A stretch of DNA of 64,000 nt from Dipteronia dyeriana (lineage: Eukaryota; Streptophyta; Magnoliopsida; Sapindales; Sapindaceae): contig CM065299.1 in the NCBI GenBank assembly GCA_032871835.1, positions 81,969,652 to 82,033,651 on the forward strand, written 5' to 3'. The notes below the pieces were generated by a model. That model worked only from the letters and a program-made list of their open reading frames with translations, searched no databases and was not told the DNA's origin. Shown here piece by piece: positions 55,075 to 64,000 of this stretch. The translations under genes were made by a program, and so were the position numbers. Position 1 is the stretch's first letter; the number at the start of each line of letters is the position of its first letter.

Positions 55075-57472
55075 TGTTAGGTTTTAGATTATGTTGGCAT
55101 TAATTCCATATCAAAATGATGTTTACTTGTAATGATTAAGTTGTTTAGTTCATGATGACTCAAGCTTCAAAGAAGAAATAACAACTAGTCAAAGCAAGTT
55201 CACGTCTTCAAAGAGAAAGGATGCTATATGGTTCTACAAAGGTATATTAAGATTTTATGTTTCTCTTACAAGGTTGAGGCACACATACACAATTCATTCA
55301 TATGTGTCCCTGCATCGTTGGGCCCCATTTATAACACATTCACACACTTAAAGATGAATGTTCATGCATTGGTATGAAAATAACTTGTTTTGGAAAATGC
55401 ATGATTGAAGACTATGTCTATGTAGTTTGCATTCTAGTGTGAATTATGTTTGTATGTGTATATGTTTGTAATACATGAATATTGAACTTGATTTTAGTCT
55501 TAAATCATTCTTGATTGAGTTCCAAACACTTTGGTTACTCATACTCTTAATTTCAAGTTCTAAGTCAAAAGATATGATACTTTCCAGTCATGTTGCATAC
55601 ATTGTCTTCGTATTCGTATATCGAGTTGAATTATTATTTTCTGAGTTGGGTATCTTATATTTCCATATCCATGGAGAGTTATGATTCATAATTCATAAAT
55701 GGATTTGAATTTCGAGTTCGGAGGCTGGAGAACGGTCGAAGAACGCGAAGAGAGGTCGCGGAAAAGAAGACAGCATCAAGCTCTTCTTTCCTGAGATGGC
55801 GCGTGGCCATCTCGGATAAGAAGGGTTCCTGTCCTGAGATGCCCACCCGCCATCTTGGGCAGCAAGCAAGCTTGAGCTCTTCATGCCCTCTTTGGTCATT
55901 TCACTTTTATTCTTTCTCTCTCTTTTATATATATCACTTCCCTCTCACTTTTCATTATAAAAAGATATTCAAAATTTGAGTGCAGAATTTTCTTCCAACT
56001 TTTCTCACCTTCCAAACACCATAAATTTTTCATTTGAACTCCGATATGAGTGATTAAAAGTTTAGAGTGATTCAAAGTTAAGAGTGTTTGTCAATTCATC
56101 CTCCATCTTTTCTCTGAAGGATTGAGTTAATTTTACTATTGTTTTTAGAGTTAAGTTTTTTTAGTCAATCCTCACAAAAACGGGATTGCACCAAATCAAC
56201 TAAGGTATTGATTTTCTCTCAAAGTTTTCTTTTAAAACTCGGTCAATTGCCTTGAGTTTTCTTCTTAAATGTATATATATATGTCTTGTGATTGTTTTGG
56301 TTTGAGTTTTAAACTCATTTAAAACTAGATTGAGTTTCAATTGAAATCTCACATGTTGAGTTAGGTTTTGATTTGCCTATGTTTTCACATGTTTGGGATT
56401 GTATTGTGCTAGTTTTGAATCTATGACTATTTGATGATCTTTAATTGATTGATTTTATGAAAAATAGTTCCTCACATGTATTAGGCTCTCTTTGGCCGAT
56501 CTCTCTATATAATACATGTTGTGTTGTTCTTTAGGCTATTCAAGTGCTTGATTGCTTTTATGAATATAATATGCTCTAGAACATGTTTTGTATATGTGAT
56601 TAAAACTTGACCATGTATTAATTGAACATATCTTATGATTCAAGTTTTAGATATATGCATGTATCTAGGTTGTAATTAATATTGAACATCTTTTACATGA
56701 TCTATATGTATTAATCATGCATAATTGACTAGACTACATTCGTTATGTGCATTCATGCATATATCTAGTATTTTTCACAGAATTTGTTGATCATCATATT
56801 CTATGTTGCGTGCTTGTTTGTGTTTTGCATTCATGATCACTTAGATGCCTTGTGAGAAGGAAGTCTTGACAATAGGTGTGAAGCTAGGATTTGTTGAGCA
56901 AGTGGAAGTCTCGATAAGAGGTAGGCGGCCTCAGATTGTTAAGAAAGGAAGTCTTAGCTAGAGTCGGGAGGACTCAAATATTTAAGCAAGTGAAAGTCTC
57001 GACAAGAGGTAGGAGACCTCAGAATGTTGAGCAAGGAAGTCTTGACAAGAGGTGTGATGTCTCGGAATGTTGAGCAAGGTGGTAACATGTTCATTGGTAG
57101 GATATGAGGGTAGTTTCTAGATAAAGGGGTCACTTGAGAGATTGTACTTGTCTTATCTACTAGTGGATTATGTTTGTCGGTAGTTGCTAACCCGTGGATG
57201 TTTCCTCTTCGGAGGTTTACCACTTAAAAACCTTGTGTCAATTTTCTCTATCCATCTCTCTTATATTTGTATATGTTATTAGAATCTTATGGATAGAATA
57301 TTTTATGTAAATTGACTTCATTACTATAATATCAATTATGTATGTGTCATGGATGTTTGTTTGTATCACACTTTACATGTTTTATATATTGATTAATTGT
57401 CTTTAATTAATATATATTCCCCCCTCCCCCCTTAAGGTTAGCCTTGAGCATTTAACTGTGTGTGTATTTTCA
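55075..57472 (+). mobile_element. Solo LTR (2.4 kb) with exact 5-bp TSD
   Basis: It begins TGTTAGGTTT and ends GTGTATTTTCA. The 5-bp flanks CTTGG (55070-55074 and 57473-57477) are identical. Removing it restores the MULE transposase reading across the site. No internal coding region or second LTR was found, so it is a solo LTR left after LTR-LTR recombination. A TATA-like TTATAAAAAG lies near 55957. Plus orientation is inferred from that. The family was not identified. Confidence 0.8.
56855..57085. repeat. ~45-bp minisatellite in solo LTR
   Basis: Four to five diverged units built around GGAAGTCTTGACAAGAGGT and CTCAGAATGTTGAGCAAG. Confidence 0.75.
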
Positions 57473-57477
57473 CTTGG

Positions 57478-57620
57478 TTATCGGAACCTAAAAACCTCTA
57501 ACTTCCGTCGGGTAACTGCTCCTATTGACCGTTGTAAGTTATTACTATTCTCACCCGATTTATTTTCCTGTCAAAATTATCATGACAAACCATTATTAAA
57601 ACAATTAAAATTTAAATTAT
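57478..57620 (-). pseudogene. MULE transposase N-terminal exon piece
   Basis: The minus-strand wording IVITYNGQ / DGS / RFLGSDNQ is the start of MULE transposases in plants (a short strand-rich segment before the DNA-binding region). It connects directly to 55069 if the solo LTR is removed. Two stops are present. Confidence 0.7.
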
Positions 57621-57624
57621 AAAC

Positions 57625-57790
57625 GCTCGGAGACTATTTCAAAAGTCTCAGACGCACCATAAAGGCTTGGGGATTGTTTTAAATTTCTTGGAGCCTTTAT
57701 TCAAAAGCTCGGAGCCTTTTCAAAAAAGCTCGGAACATTTTCAAAAAAGCTCGGACGCTATAAAAAAATCTCGGAGATTTACAAATCAAA
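57625..57790. repeat. Right subterminal AAAAAGCTCGG array
   Basis: Six or so copies of AAAAAAGCTCGG or close variants, the inverse of the array at 48170-48665. Both arrays lie some hundred bases inside the element ends. Confidence 0.8.
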
Positions 57791-58403
57791 GGTTCAAACT
57801 TCACAATAAAAGCTTTATGTTAAATTGTAAGGAATGAATAAATTGTTATAAGACTCATAAATGCATGTTAAAAAAAACGAAGATAAAAAATATCTATTAC
57901 CTTGTTCTGCTGAAACACGTCCACTTTCAAACAAGTTGTAGATCGATTTTCAGACAAATTTTAAAGAGAGAGATGAGTTAATGCTTTTGGTGATCAAAGT
58001 GTAGAGATGGAAGTACAAAGAGAATTATAAATTGATTATTTAAGGGTAATTTGGGTAGTACATCATAATAGGTGTCTTTTAAACTTTAACTTCTTAAACC
58101 GGTGACATCACTGCAACGTATAAAAAAAAAACGGTGACATTTCCACGCATCTAGAATGTAGTTTTTTTTACGTTTAACTTCAAAAATTTAAATGTCTCAT
58201 ACAAAGTACTTTCCAATAACAAATTAAACAAAGCCGAAAGCTGGCCAATATTACAGTTAATGATGCAAACAAATACTAATCAAAGAATACACAATTATTC
58301 AGCTTATGCATAGATTTAAAACTGCCCAATCAATCAATCATTATTACGACATCAATTACCTCAAAATAACATATAAAATTACACCAACTCCAGCTTCAAG
58401 AAA

Positions 58404-59876
58404 TCAATTGATGATGCCACACTTCTTTCTAATCTCCCCTGAAGATCCGGTGACTACTCCAATGTTTCCCATTCTCTTCATCGACTGAGCAAACTCGGTG
58501 AAGAACTTGGCTTGGGTGGTCAACTCCATGGCGATAGTCCTCGCACCCTTGTTGGTCAGAAGAGCAGCGTCGGATTGGAACATTCCCATGTTCTGGTTAA
58601 GGATAACGAAGTAGTTTTTATCGAAGTTCAGAGAACTGTTTGGGTCCATCTCCACAGTGGTCGTCGTGTCGGTTAGGCTCCGGCATTTGCTTTTCAGGAA
58701 TTGTGCGTAGGCCGGGTTCAGTGACGGGTCTTGATCTCCTTTTCCGGTGAAGTTGTACAGCCTGTTGCTGAAGAGATTGCAGTGCCCAATTCCGATTGTG
58801 TGCCCACCTGAATAGTTACAATATTAATCATGTACAATTTTTTATTCCATGATCATTATTTTGTAATGTTACAGGAGCACCCTGAGTATTCCGAATAAAC
58901 ATTAAAATCCATTTTAAAAATTATAAAATTATTACTAAATTTTAAATTCTTTTCACTTTGGCCCCTAGAATATTTTGGTTTTTTATATAATGCCCCCTCC
59001 CTCCAATTTGAATTCCTGGCTTTCCCCCAGCCTAACTTAGTGGACCGTAATATGTAATGTAAATGTAAAATATATACCTGATAAAACAACAAGGTCATGG
59101 ACAGTGAGGCCTTTTCTTTGGAAGAACTGCATGAGTACGGTAAAGTTGTGGAAAGGGGAAGGAATATTAGGGAACACTTCAGACTCTAGCGAGACTCTGC
59201 CATCCCTCCGACCAGTAAGCACTTCCCACATCGGCTTTTGAAACTGTCAACAGTAACAATGTTGTATTACACATGTGAGATAGATACTTGTTTATGAGAA
59301 TTGATTTGTTTAGAAGTTTGGTTAATTAAGTTAAGTATAACAATATTAAATTACTTGGAATGAAACGGAGTCTCTAGCAGCCAAGGACAGAATATCAGCA
59401 CAAGATACAATTCCCGGACATTTTTTCTCAAGCTCTGCTTTTATTTCTTCAACAACATCAAAACCTGACAGAGATAGATTTGGAATTGAATCCTTCTCTG
59501 CAGTGTTGCTAGCAGTTGAGTTTATCAATATCGACCCATCACAACCCTGAAGACATGCAAATTCGAATATTTATATACTTAACACTTACATGCATGCAGA
59601 GAGAAAAAGAGAGAGTAATGATATCAACTTATATAATTGATTACATACCCTGACAAAGCACTCATGGAAATGCATTCTGAGGAGCTTAGCAGGCAACAGA
59701 TGATTGGTGGTGACATGTTTCCAGGTGGCATTCCTGATAATTTCCTCCGCAGCAGGACAACTCTCCCTGTAAAAATTCTTCCTCAGGCTACCTCCTTGAC
59801 AAACCCCAACAGCACAAAAAGCCACAAGACAAGCCAACAAAACAAACTCACTACTAATCTTCATGATGATCTTCAA
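58404..59876 (-). CDS. Class III secretory peroxidase, four exons
   Basis: Exons on the minus strand: 59876-59649, 59546-59355, 59243-59078, 58807-58404. All introns are GT-AG and all junctions keep frame, giving 329 codons, the usual length. A signal peptide (MKIIMKISSEF then LLACLVAFCAVG) precedes the mature protein. Distal side: KLLRMHFHECFVR with Arg and His. GCDGSILINS follows, then CPGIVSCADIL. The proximal His is in SGGHTIGIGHC. Eight Cys fit the four family disulphides. HEC replaces the usual HDC, so the distal-calcium Asp is Glu. It is a haem enzyme of the cell wall or vacuole that oxidises phenolics with peroxide, resembling the peroxidase 27/24 group. ATG 59864 is an alternative start. 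Confidence 0.95.
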
Positions 59877-59961
59877 ATTAAGCCTTTGATTAAATTAATT
59901 AACAGCACTCAAGACTCAGTTAATTCACGATCGATGCTCTTTGAGAACAGCTATCTCCTCC

Positions 59962-59969
59962 TTTTTATA
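59962..59969 (-). promoter_or_regulatory. TATA box of peroxidase gene
   Basis: On the minus strand TATAAAAAGG lies about 90 bp before the start codon, a fitting distance for a plant core promoter with a short leader. Confidence 0.65.
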
Positions 59970-59976
59970 CTAATCC

Positions 59977-60346
59977 GAAGGGCATTTTCCAGCCCTTTTC
60001 GATCGATATAAACAAATGTCGATTGAGATTGGACTGAATATTTTTGTATTCCATGCATCCATCATAACCATTTTTTTTATTTTTGTTTTTTAGGATAAAT
60101 TAAACATTTGATTTTGTATTTTTCGATAAGGCTGACCTTATTATTAAAATTTGAAGCAACAACCTACTCTATTATATTATTATTGTGCCCTATATTGGGA
60201 AGGTGTATACGTCACGCTCAACTGGTGGGTGAAGGATACAATTTCATGGAGACCGTCGAGACAATTATAAATATAGAAATCGTTAATAATAGTGCCTATT
60301 TGGTTTCATTGATGGAATATCCTGCTGACTTTTGAATTTATTGCAT
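59977..60346. other. Upstream region of peroxidase, no gene seen
   Basis: AT-rich with no recognised domain. It would hold the peroxidase's upstream regulatory sequence, ending at a small MITE. Confidence 0.4.
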
Positions 60347-60349
60347 TAA

Positions 60350-60904
60350 GGTCATGTTATTTGTTTGTATTGTATTGTAACGGTCATTTTAAATGTATTA
60401 AAACAATCGGTGTAAATTTGTTTTGTATTGTTGTAATATATTTTAATTGTCTAATACAACAAACACCATACTAGCTAATACATTATATTTAGTAGTATTA
60501 GGTTGTATTGTATTAGAAAAATAAATGCTTTTCTTTTCTCTTTTATTCAACAATATAAAATATCAATGAAATATGTGTTATGTTAATTTTTTTTTTATAA
60601 TTTCAAAATTATATAGGAAATATCTATTTTATTTATAAAAATATTACTTATTTAAATTTTTTGTTTCAATTAAAATAAATATTTACTGATTTATTCATGG
60701 TAAGGATTTTAAAATTAATTATTAACTACTTTTTAAGAATATTATATTTTTATAATATAATAAAATACAATAAAGTCATATATAAATAACTTAATACGAT
60801 ATAATACAGTACATCATCAAACACAGGTTTGTATTAATGATAATAAAGTCCACTAAAATACAATACAGTCTAATACAGTCCAATACGATATGTCAAACGA
60901 GTCC
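60350..60904. mobile_element. Tourist-like MITE, 555 bp
   Basis: The left end GGTCATGTTATTTGTTTGTA pairs loosely with the right end read inward, GGACTCGTTTGACATATCGT. TAA flanks it on both sides (60347-60349, 60905-60907). The interior is AT-rich with many TGTATTGTATTG / CAATACAGT motifs in opposite halves. No coding. Confidence 0.6.
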
Positions 60905-60907
60905 TAA

Positions 60908-61349
60908 ACTCTACAAATCCCATTTACTAATAAACATTTGTTGTTGTTTTTTTAAAAAAAAAATATTGAACAAGTCGGAGATACTACATATACCACGAGA
61001 AAAAAAAACTCTCAACATTGTTTGGTAGACAAAGGTAAAGCTAGAAATTCAAGTTTGAAGGGACTATGATAAAAAATATTAAAAAAACTTAGGAGGAATA
61101 AAGTGAAAAGGATTTAAAATTTATTAACACATTTATAAACTTTGTAAATGAATTTGAAAAAAAAAATGAGGGGAGGGTTAAGAGAAGTTTAAGCCAAATA
61201 TGCACAAGGGATATGATGTCCCAATTGATAAAATGTTGGATTCAATTCAATTGTCAAAATTATAATTTTATATAACGATAACGATGTGAATCATTTACGT
61301 TTATTCGTGTATGATCAATCACACAATGTTGTACAATCGAATAAAAAAG
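60908..61349. other. AT-rich spacer
   Basis: No gene or element end was recognised between the MITE and the beginning of hAT homology near 61350. Confidence 0.4.
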
Positions 61350-61655
61350 TGAAATTCCCCCCCCCATTCTCCAAATCTCTAACTCTAAGTTTTCAATTAT
61401 CTCTCAATTACTAAGTTTCCAATTTATTTTATTTGTATTTAATTTGCAATTACTAAGTTTCCAATTTCATTTATTTTCAATTTATTTTATTTACAATTAA
61501 GTTTCCAATTTATTTTTTTGAGTTTCCAATTTCATTTACTTACAATTTATTTAATTTACAATTACTAACTACTAAGTTTTCAATTCTCTACCAACTTTAT
61601 TTCCATCAATTTTTAACATTTTTTGTTCAAGGAATTTTACAATTCAAAATTTTTA

Positions 61656-63880
61656 ATGGCAAGTGGAAGTCATGATAGCCATAGGCGTTCCATTTAGATG
61701 AAAGGTAAGGGTCGTATGAAAACAATCTCGGTTCAAATGACAGGGTCTATCACGAGTATCTGCAACGACAAGTCTATGATGAAGACTTAAGCCTAAACCC
61801 CCCTCAATCTCATCCCCCTCTAATAATTTCTGAACCCGATCCCAATCGACCCAATTCCACCTCCAATTTCACAAGCCAATCAGAAAATATGCCTGATCAC
61901 CCTTCAAATTTTGAATTTCATCCACCTTCGGAAGAGAAGTTATCGAAGCAAGTCAAATCTGATCTCTTCGTACTCTATATGAAGAAAGTTACACAAGAAG
62001 ATTGAACCATTATAGTGGTTTGCAATTACTGTAAAAAAAGTATTTAAGTGGCACAAATCTAGAGGATATGTCTCATATTAGAAGCATATACTGAACAATC
62101 ATCTAGAAGCACAAGCTAGATCGAGTTCACAAGCCCAAATTTTCAGGTACGCTACGCTAAACCAATAAATATTTAAATATAGTGATGAAAACAATAGAGA
62201 AGAATCAACTAGAATGGTTGCAACATAACACTTACCATTTAGTTTTTGTGAAAATGTTGGTTTTATTAATTATTGTAAACGACCATTAAATTCCGCTGCA
62301 TGTCGTGTTCCGAAAGTCACGCTCACGAAAAAACTTGAAAAAATTTATAACAAAGAAAAAAGAAAATTGGAAAAATATTTTTAAAATATAATGGTCTTGT
62401 TTCCGTATGTGCTGACATATGGAGTAACCATTGGAGAATGCATTCATACTTAGGTGTAACTTGTCATTATATGGATAATGCAAGGACTATCCAAAAAAGA
62501 CTTCTTGTATTTAGAGTTTTTGATGAGACACACACTGCTGCTAATATTTCTAAACATCTTAGAATTATTTTTACAGAGTATAAAATTAAAAACAAAATTT
62601 TTACAGTTGGTTTTGATAATGCTTCTAACAATATTGTTGTTATTCCTGCTTTAATTAAGTTATGCAAAACCTTATCTTGGTGGTAAATTTTTCCATCAAC
62701 GATGTGCATGCTATGTTTTAAATTTATATGTAAGGATTAAAAACTCTTCAACAGTTTATTCAACCTGTTAAAGATGCCCTCTATTATTTGTGGAGACATC
62801 ATTATGCAATGAAAGCATGGGCAACATATTGTAAACAAAATGGTAGGCGTAATTTTCTTGTGATGTTCAAACACGTTGGTTTTCTACATATAAATTGCTT
62901 GTTAGAAGTTATGATTATAGAGATTTATTAGTTATTTTTATTCAATACCATGTTAGTCATATTAATCTTTATCAAAGTTATTGGGATGTTTGTAACAATG
63001 TTTGTGGTTTGTTAAAAGTCTTTAATAATGCTACTAACAATTTATCTGGTGTTTATTATCCTGCAACTAATTTATTTATTATTGAGAGTCTTAATATTGT
63101 TGGTGCCTTAGCTCATTGTGAAAATGACTCACAATTGTTGGAGCCCGTTACTGCTATGAAAGCTAAATGGTTAGAATATTATAAGGAGTTTCCAAATATT
63201 TATTTGATTGCCATGTGTTTTGATATACATTGTAGATTAGAAAGTTTATCTGATTATCTATCTGCTTATTATGAACAAGGTTTAAAAATAGAGTATAATG
63301 TTGATAAGTGTTGTGCTAGAGTTAAGGCATTATTGTATGAGTTATATAATAAATATCTTAGAGTTTATGATCCATCACTAAACATAGATGTTCCACAAAC
63401 TCAAAATGTATCTCATTCCCCATCATCCTCCGGATTTATGAGTTTATGTTATAATTTGTTATCGAAAAAAACCAAAACATTACGAGATTCTTCTTTATCA
63501 AGCTCCAACACGTATTCCGAGCTTGAATCTTATCAAGTTACCTCTTTTGAGTTTATAGAAGATACTGAGGATAAAAAAAATTGATATCCTACACTGATGG
63601 AATGAGAATGAAAGGTACTTTCAAATCTTGACTATGATAGCCAAACAAATTCTTTCAATACCAGTTTCTATGGTGGAGGTGGAACAACAGTTCAGCACCG
63701 GTGGGAATATTTTGGACTCCAAACATTCTTTTTTAAGTCCAAAAGAATTAAGATACAAGCTTGTGTTGATGATTGGACGAAGGTAGAATATAGACAACAA
63801 GAAATCCATAAAGAAGAACCCTACGATTTCTTCAAAGATGACCAACCTGACGCTGGAAGTGGAACGAATGATCATAACAA
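61656..63880 (+). pseudogene. hAT transposase pseudogene (copy 2)
   Basis: ATG 61656 starts MASGSHDSHRRS before a stop. The BED finger's CNYC is visible near 62027. The catalytic region spans ~62400-62686 (SVCADIW, RLLVFRVFDETHTAANI, KIFTVGFDNASNN with the Asp kept). A 229-codon frame runs 62895-63584 (WDVCNNVCGLLKVFNNATNN, then MCFDIHCRLESLSDYLS). The dimerisation block near 63640-63760 reads VEQQFSTGGNILDSKHSFLS. At least five stops or shifts. It is less damaged than the nested copy and keeps both visible catalytic Asp residues. Confidence 0.85.
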
Positions 63881-63912
63881 CGTTTAGGAACGGATGATCA
63901 TAACAACGTTTA
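63861..63912. repeat. 26-bp tandem duplication
   Basis: GGAACGAATGATCATAACAA and the six following bases are repeated once with a single change, at the end of the hAT coding region. Confidence 0.9.
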
Positions 63913-64000
63913 GGAACACGACTCCATGTCATCACCAAACCTACAATAAAAGGTAAAAGAACTATGTGGTCTTTGATTCCTCTAAAGTCTAAACCCTAAG

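Larger units (their letters stand above)
47738..58145. mobile_element. Ulp1-carrying Mutator-like element (Kaonashi-like), 10.4 kb
   Basis: Flanking GCATCTAGAA at 47728-47737 and 58146-58155 is an exact repeat of 10 bp that includes the 9-bp Mutator TSD. The right terminus, read inward, is GTGGAAATGTCACC. A matching GTGCAAATATCACC lies 39 bp inside the left end, so true terminal inverted repeats are absent or degraded. Both subterminal regions hold (C)CGAGCTTTTTT motifs, in opposite orientation. It carries a DUF1985/Ulp1-like gene on the plus strand and a MULE transposase on the minus strand, which converge. Both are broken. Plant MULEs with Ulp1-like genes are known (Kaonashi and relatives). 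Confidence 0.8.
61350..64000 (+). mobile_element. Truncated second copy of the BED-type hAT, runs off the window
   Basis: From about 61350 the sequence parallels the hAT at 19640 onward: CT-rich leader, ATG with MASGS, BED region, catalytic region, dimerisation domain and 3' UTR (the AAAAGAACTATGTGGTCTTTG phrase, as at 36555). It is not interrupted by other elements. The 5' terminal repeat, GGTTC array and TATA box are missing. The 3' terminus would lie some 400 bp beyond the window if the copies are collinear. It is useful as the unfilled reference for the nested copy. Confidence 0.85.

Noticed and set aside
59637..60011. 124-codon plus-strand ORF
   Set aside because: Antisense to peroxidase exon 1 and its promoter; no independent coding evidence.

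Overview
This is a repeat-dominated stretch of nuclear DNA from a flowering plant, probably a dicot. The evidence is an intact four-exon class III peroxidase gene with plant-type GT-AG introns (58404-59876, minus), plant-specific Ty3/gypsy Tat and Athila lineages, a Ulp1-bearing Mutator-like element, several hAT elements and an endogenous caulimovirid. I see no bacterial-style genes, tRNA or rRNA genes, or CRISPR arrays. The species cannot be named from the sequence.

Layout. (1) 195-2940: a decayed chromovirus-like Ty3/gypsy element on the minus strand (gag, protease, RT, RNase H and integrase remnants). (2) 2941-14816: a minus-strand Tat/Retand-type LTR retrotransposon with two LTRs, gag-pol and a long antisense gene between pol and the 3' LTR. 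An extra partial internal region lies beyond its 3' LTR. (3) 15233-17041: two short hAT-type relics, each with 8-bp target-site duplications (TSDs). (4) 19321-37023: one hAT transposon with an exact 8-bp TSD (ATAACTAG), swollen to 17.7 kb by other elements. One is a block made of a copia-like LTR plus a gag-only Athila-like element. The other is a second Tat copy (28672-35574) with its own exact 5-bp TSD (AAAAT). (5) 37233-39492: a Mutator-like element with about 400-bp terminal inverted repeats, an exact 9-bp TSD (TTTTGAATT) and gene-like cargo (Pack-MULE-like). (6) 39633-47256: a Harbinger/Tourist-like MITE whose (TA)n-rich middle holds a 6.7-kb decayed florendovirus/petuvirus-like provirus. 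(7) 47738-58145: a Mutator-like element of the Ulp1-carrying kind, with convergent Ulp1-like and transposase pseudogenes and inverted subterminal arrays. A solo LTR (55075-57472, TSD CTTGG) splits its transposase. (8) 58404-59876: the peroxidase gene. (9) 60350-60904: a small MITE. (10) about 61350 to the window end: another, truncated copy of the hAT family seen in region 4.

The peroxidase is the only gene that looks functional as host DNA. The other coding stretches carry stops, frameshifts or replaced catalytic residues. TSDs and element-versus-element comparison give relative ages: the big hAT predates the Tat copy inside it, the MITE predates the provirus inside it, and the Ulp1-MULE predates the solo LTR. 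I found no wholly new system. The most informative items are the antisense gene of the Tat element, the Pack-MULE, the provirus inside a MITE, the Ulp1-MULE and the composite block that lacks simple insertion borders.
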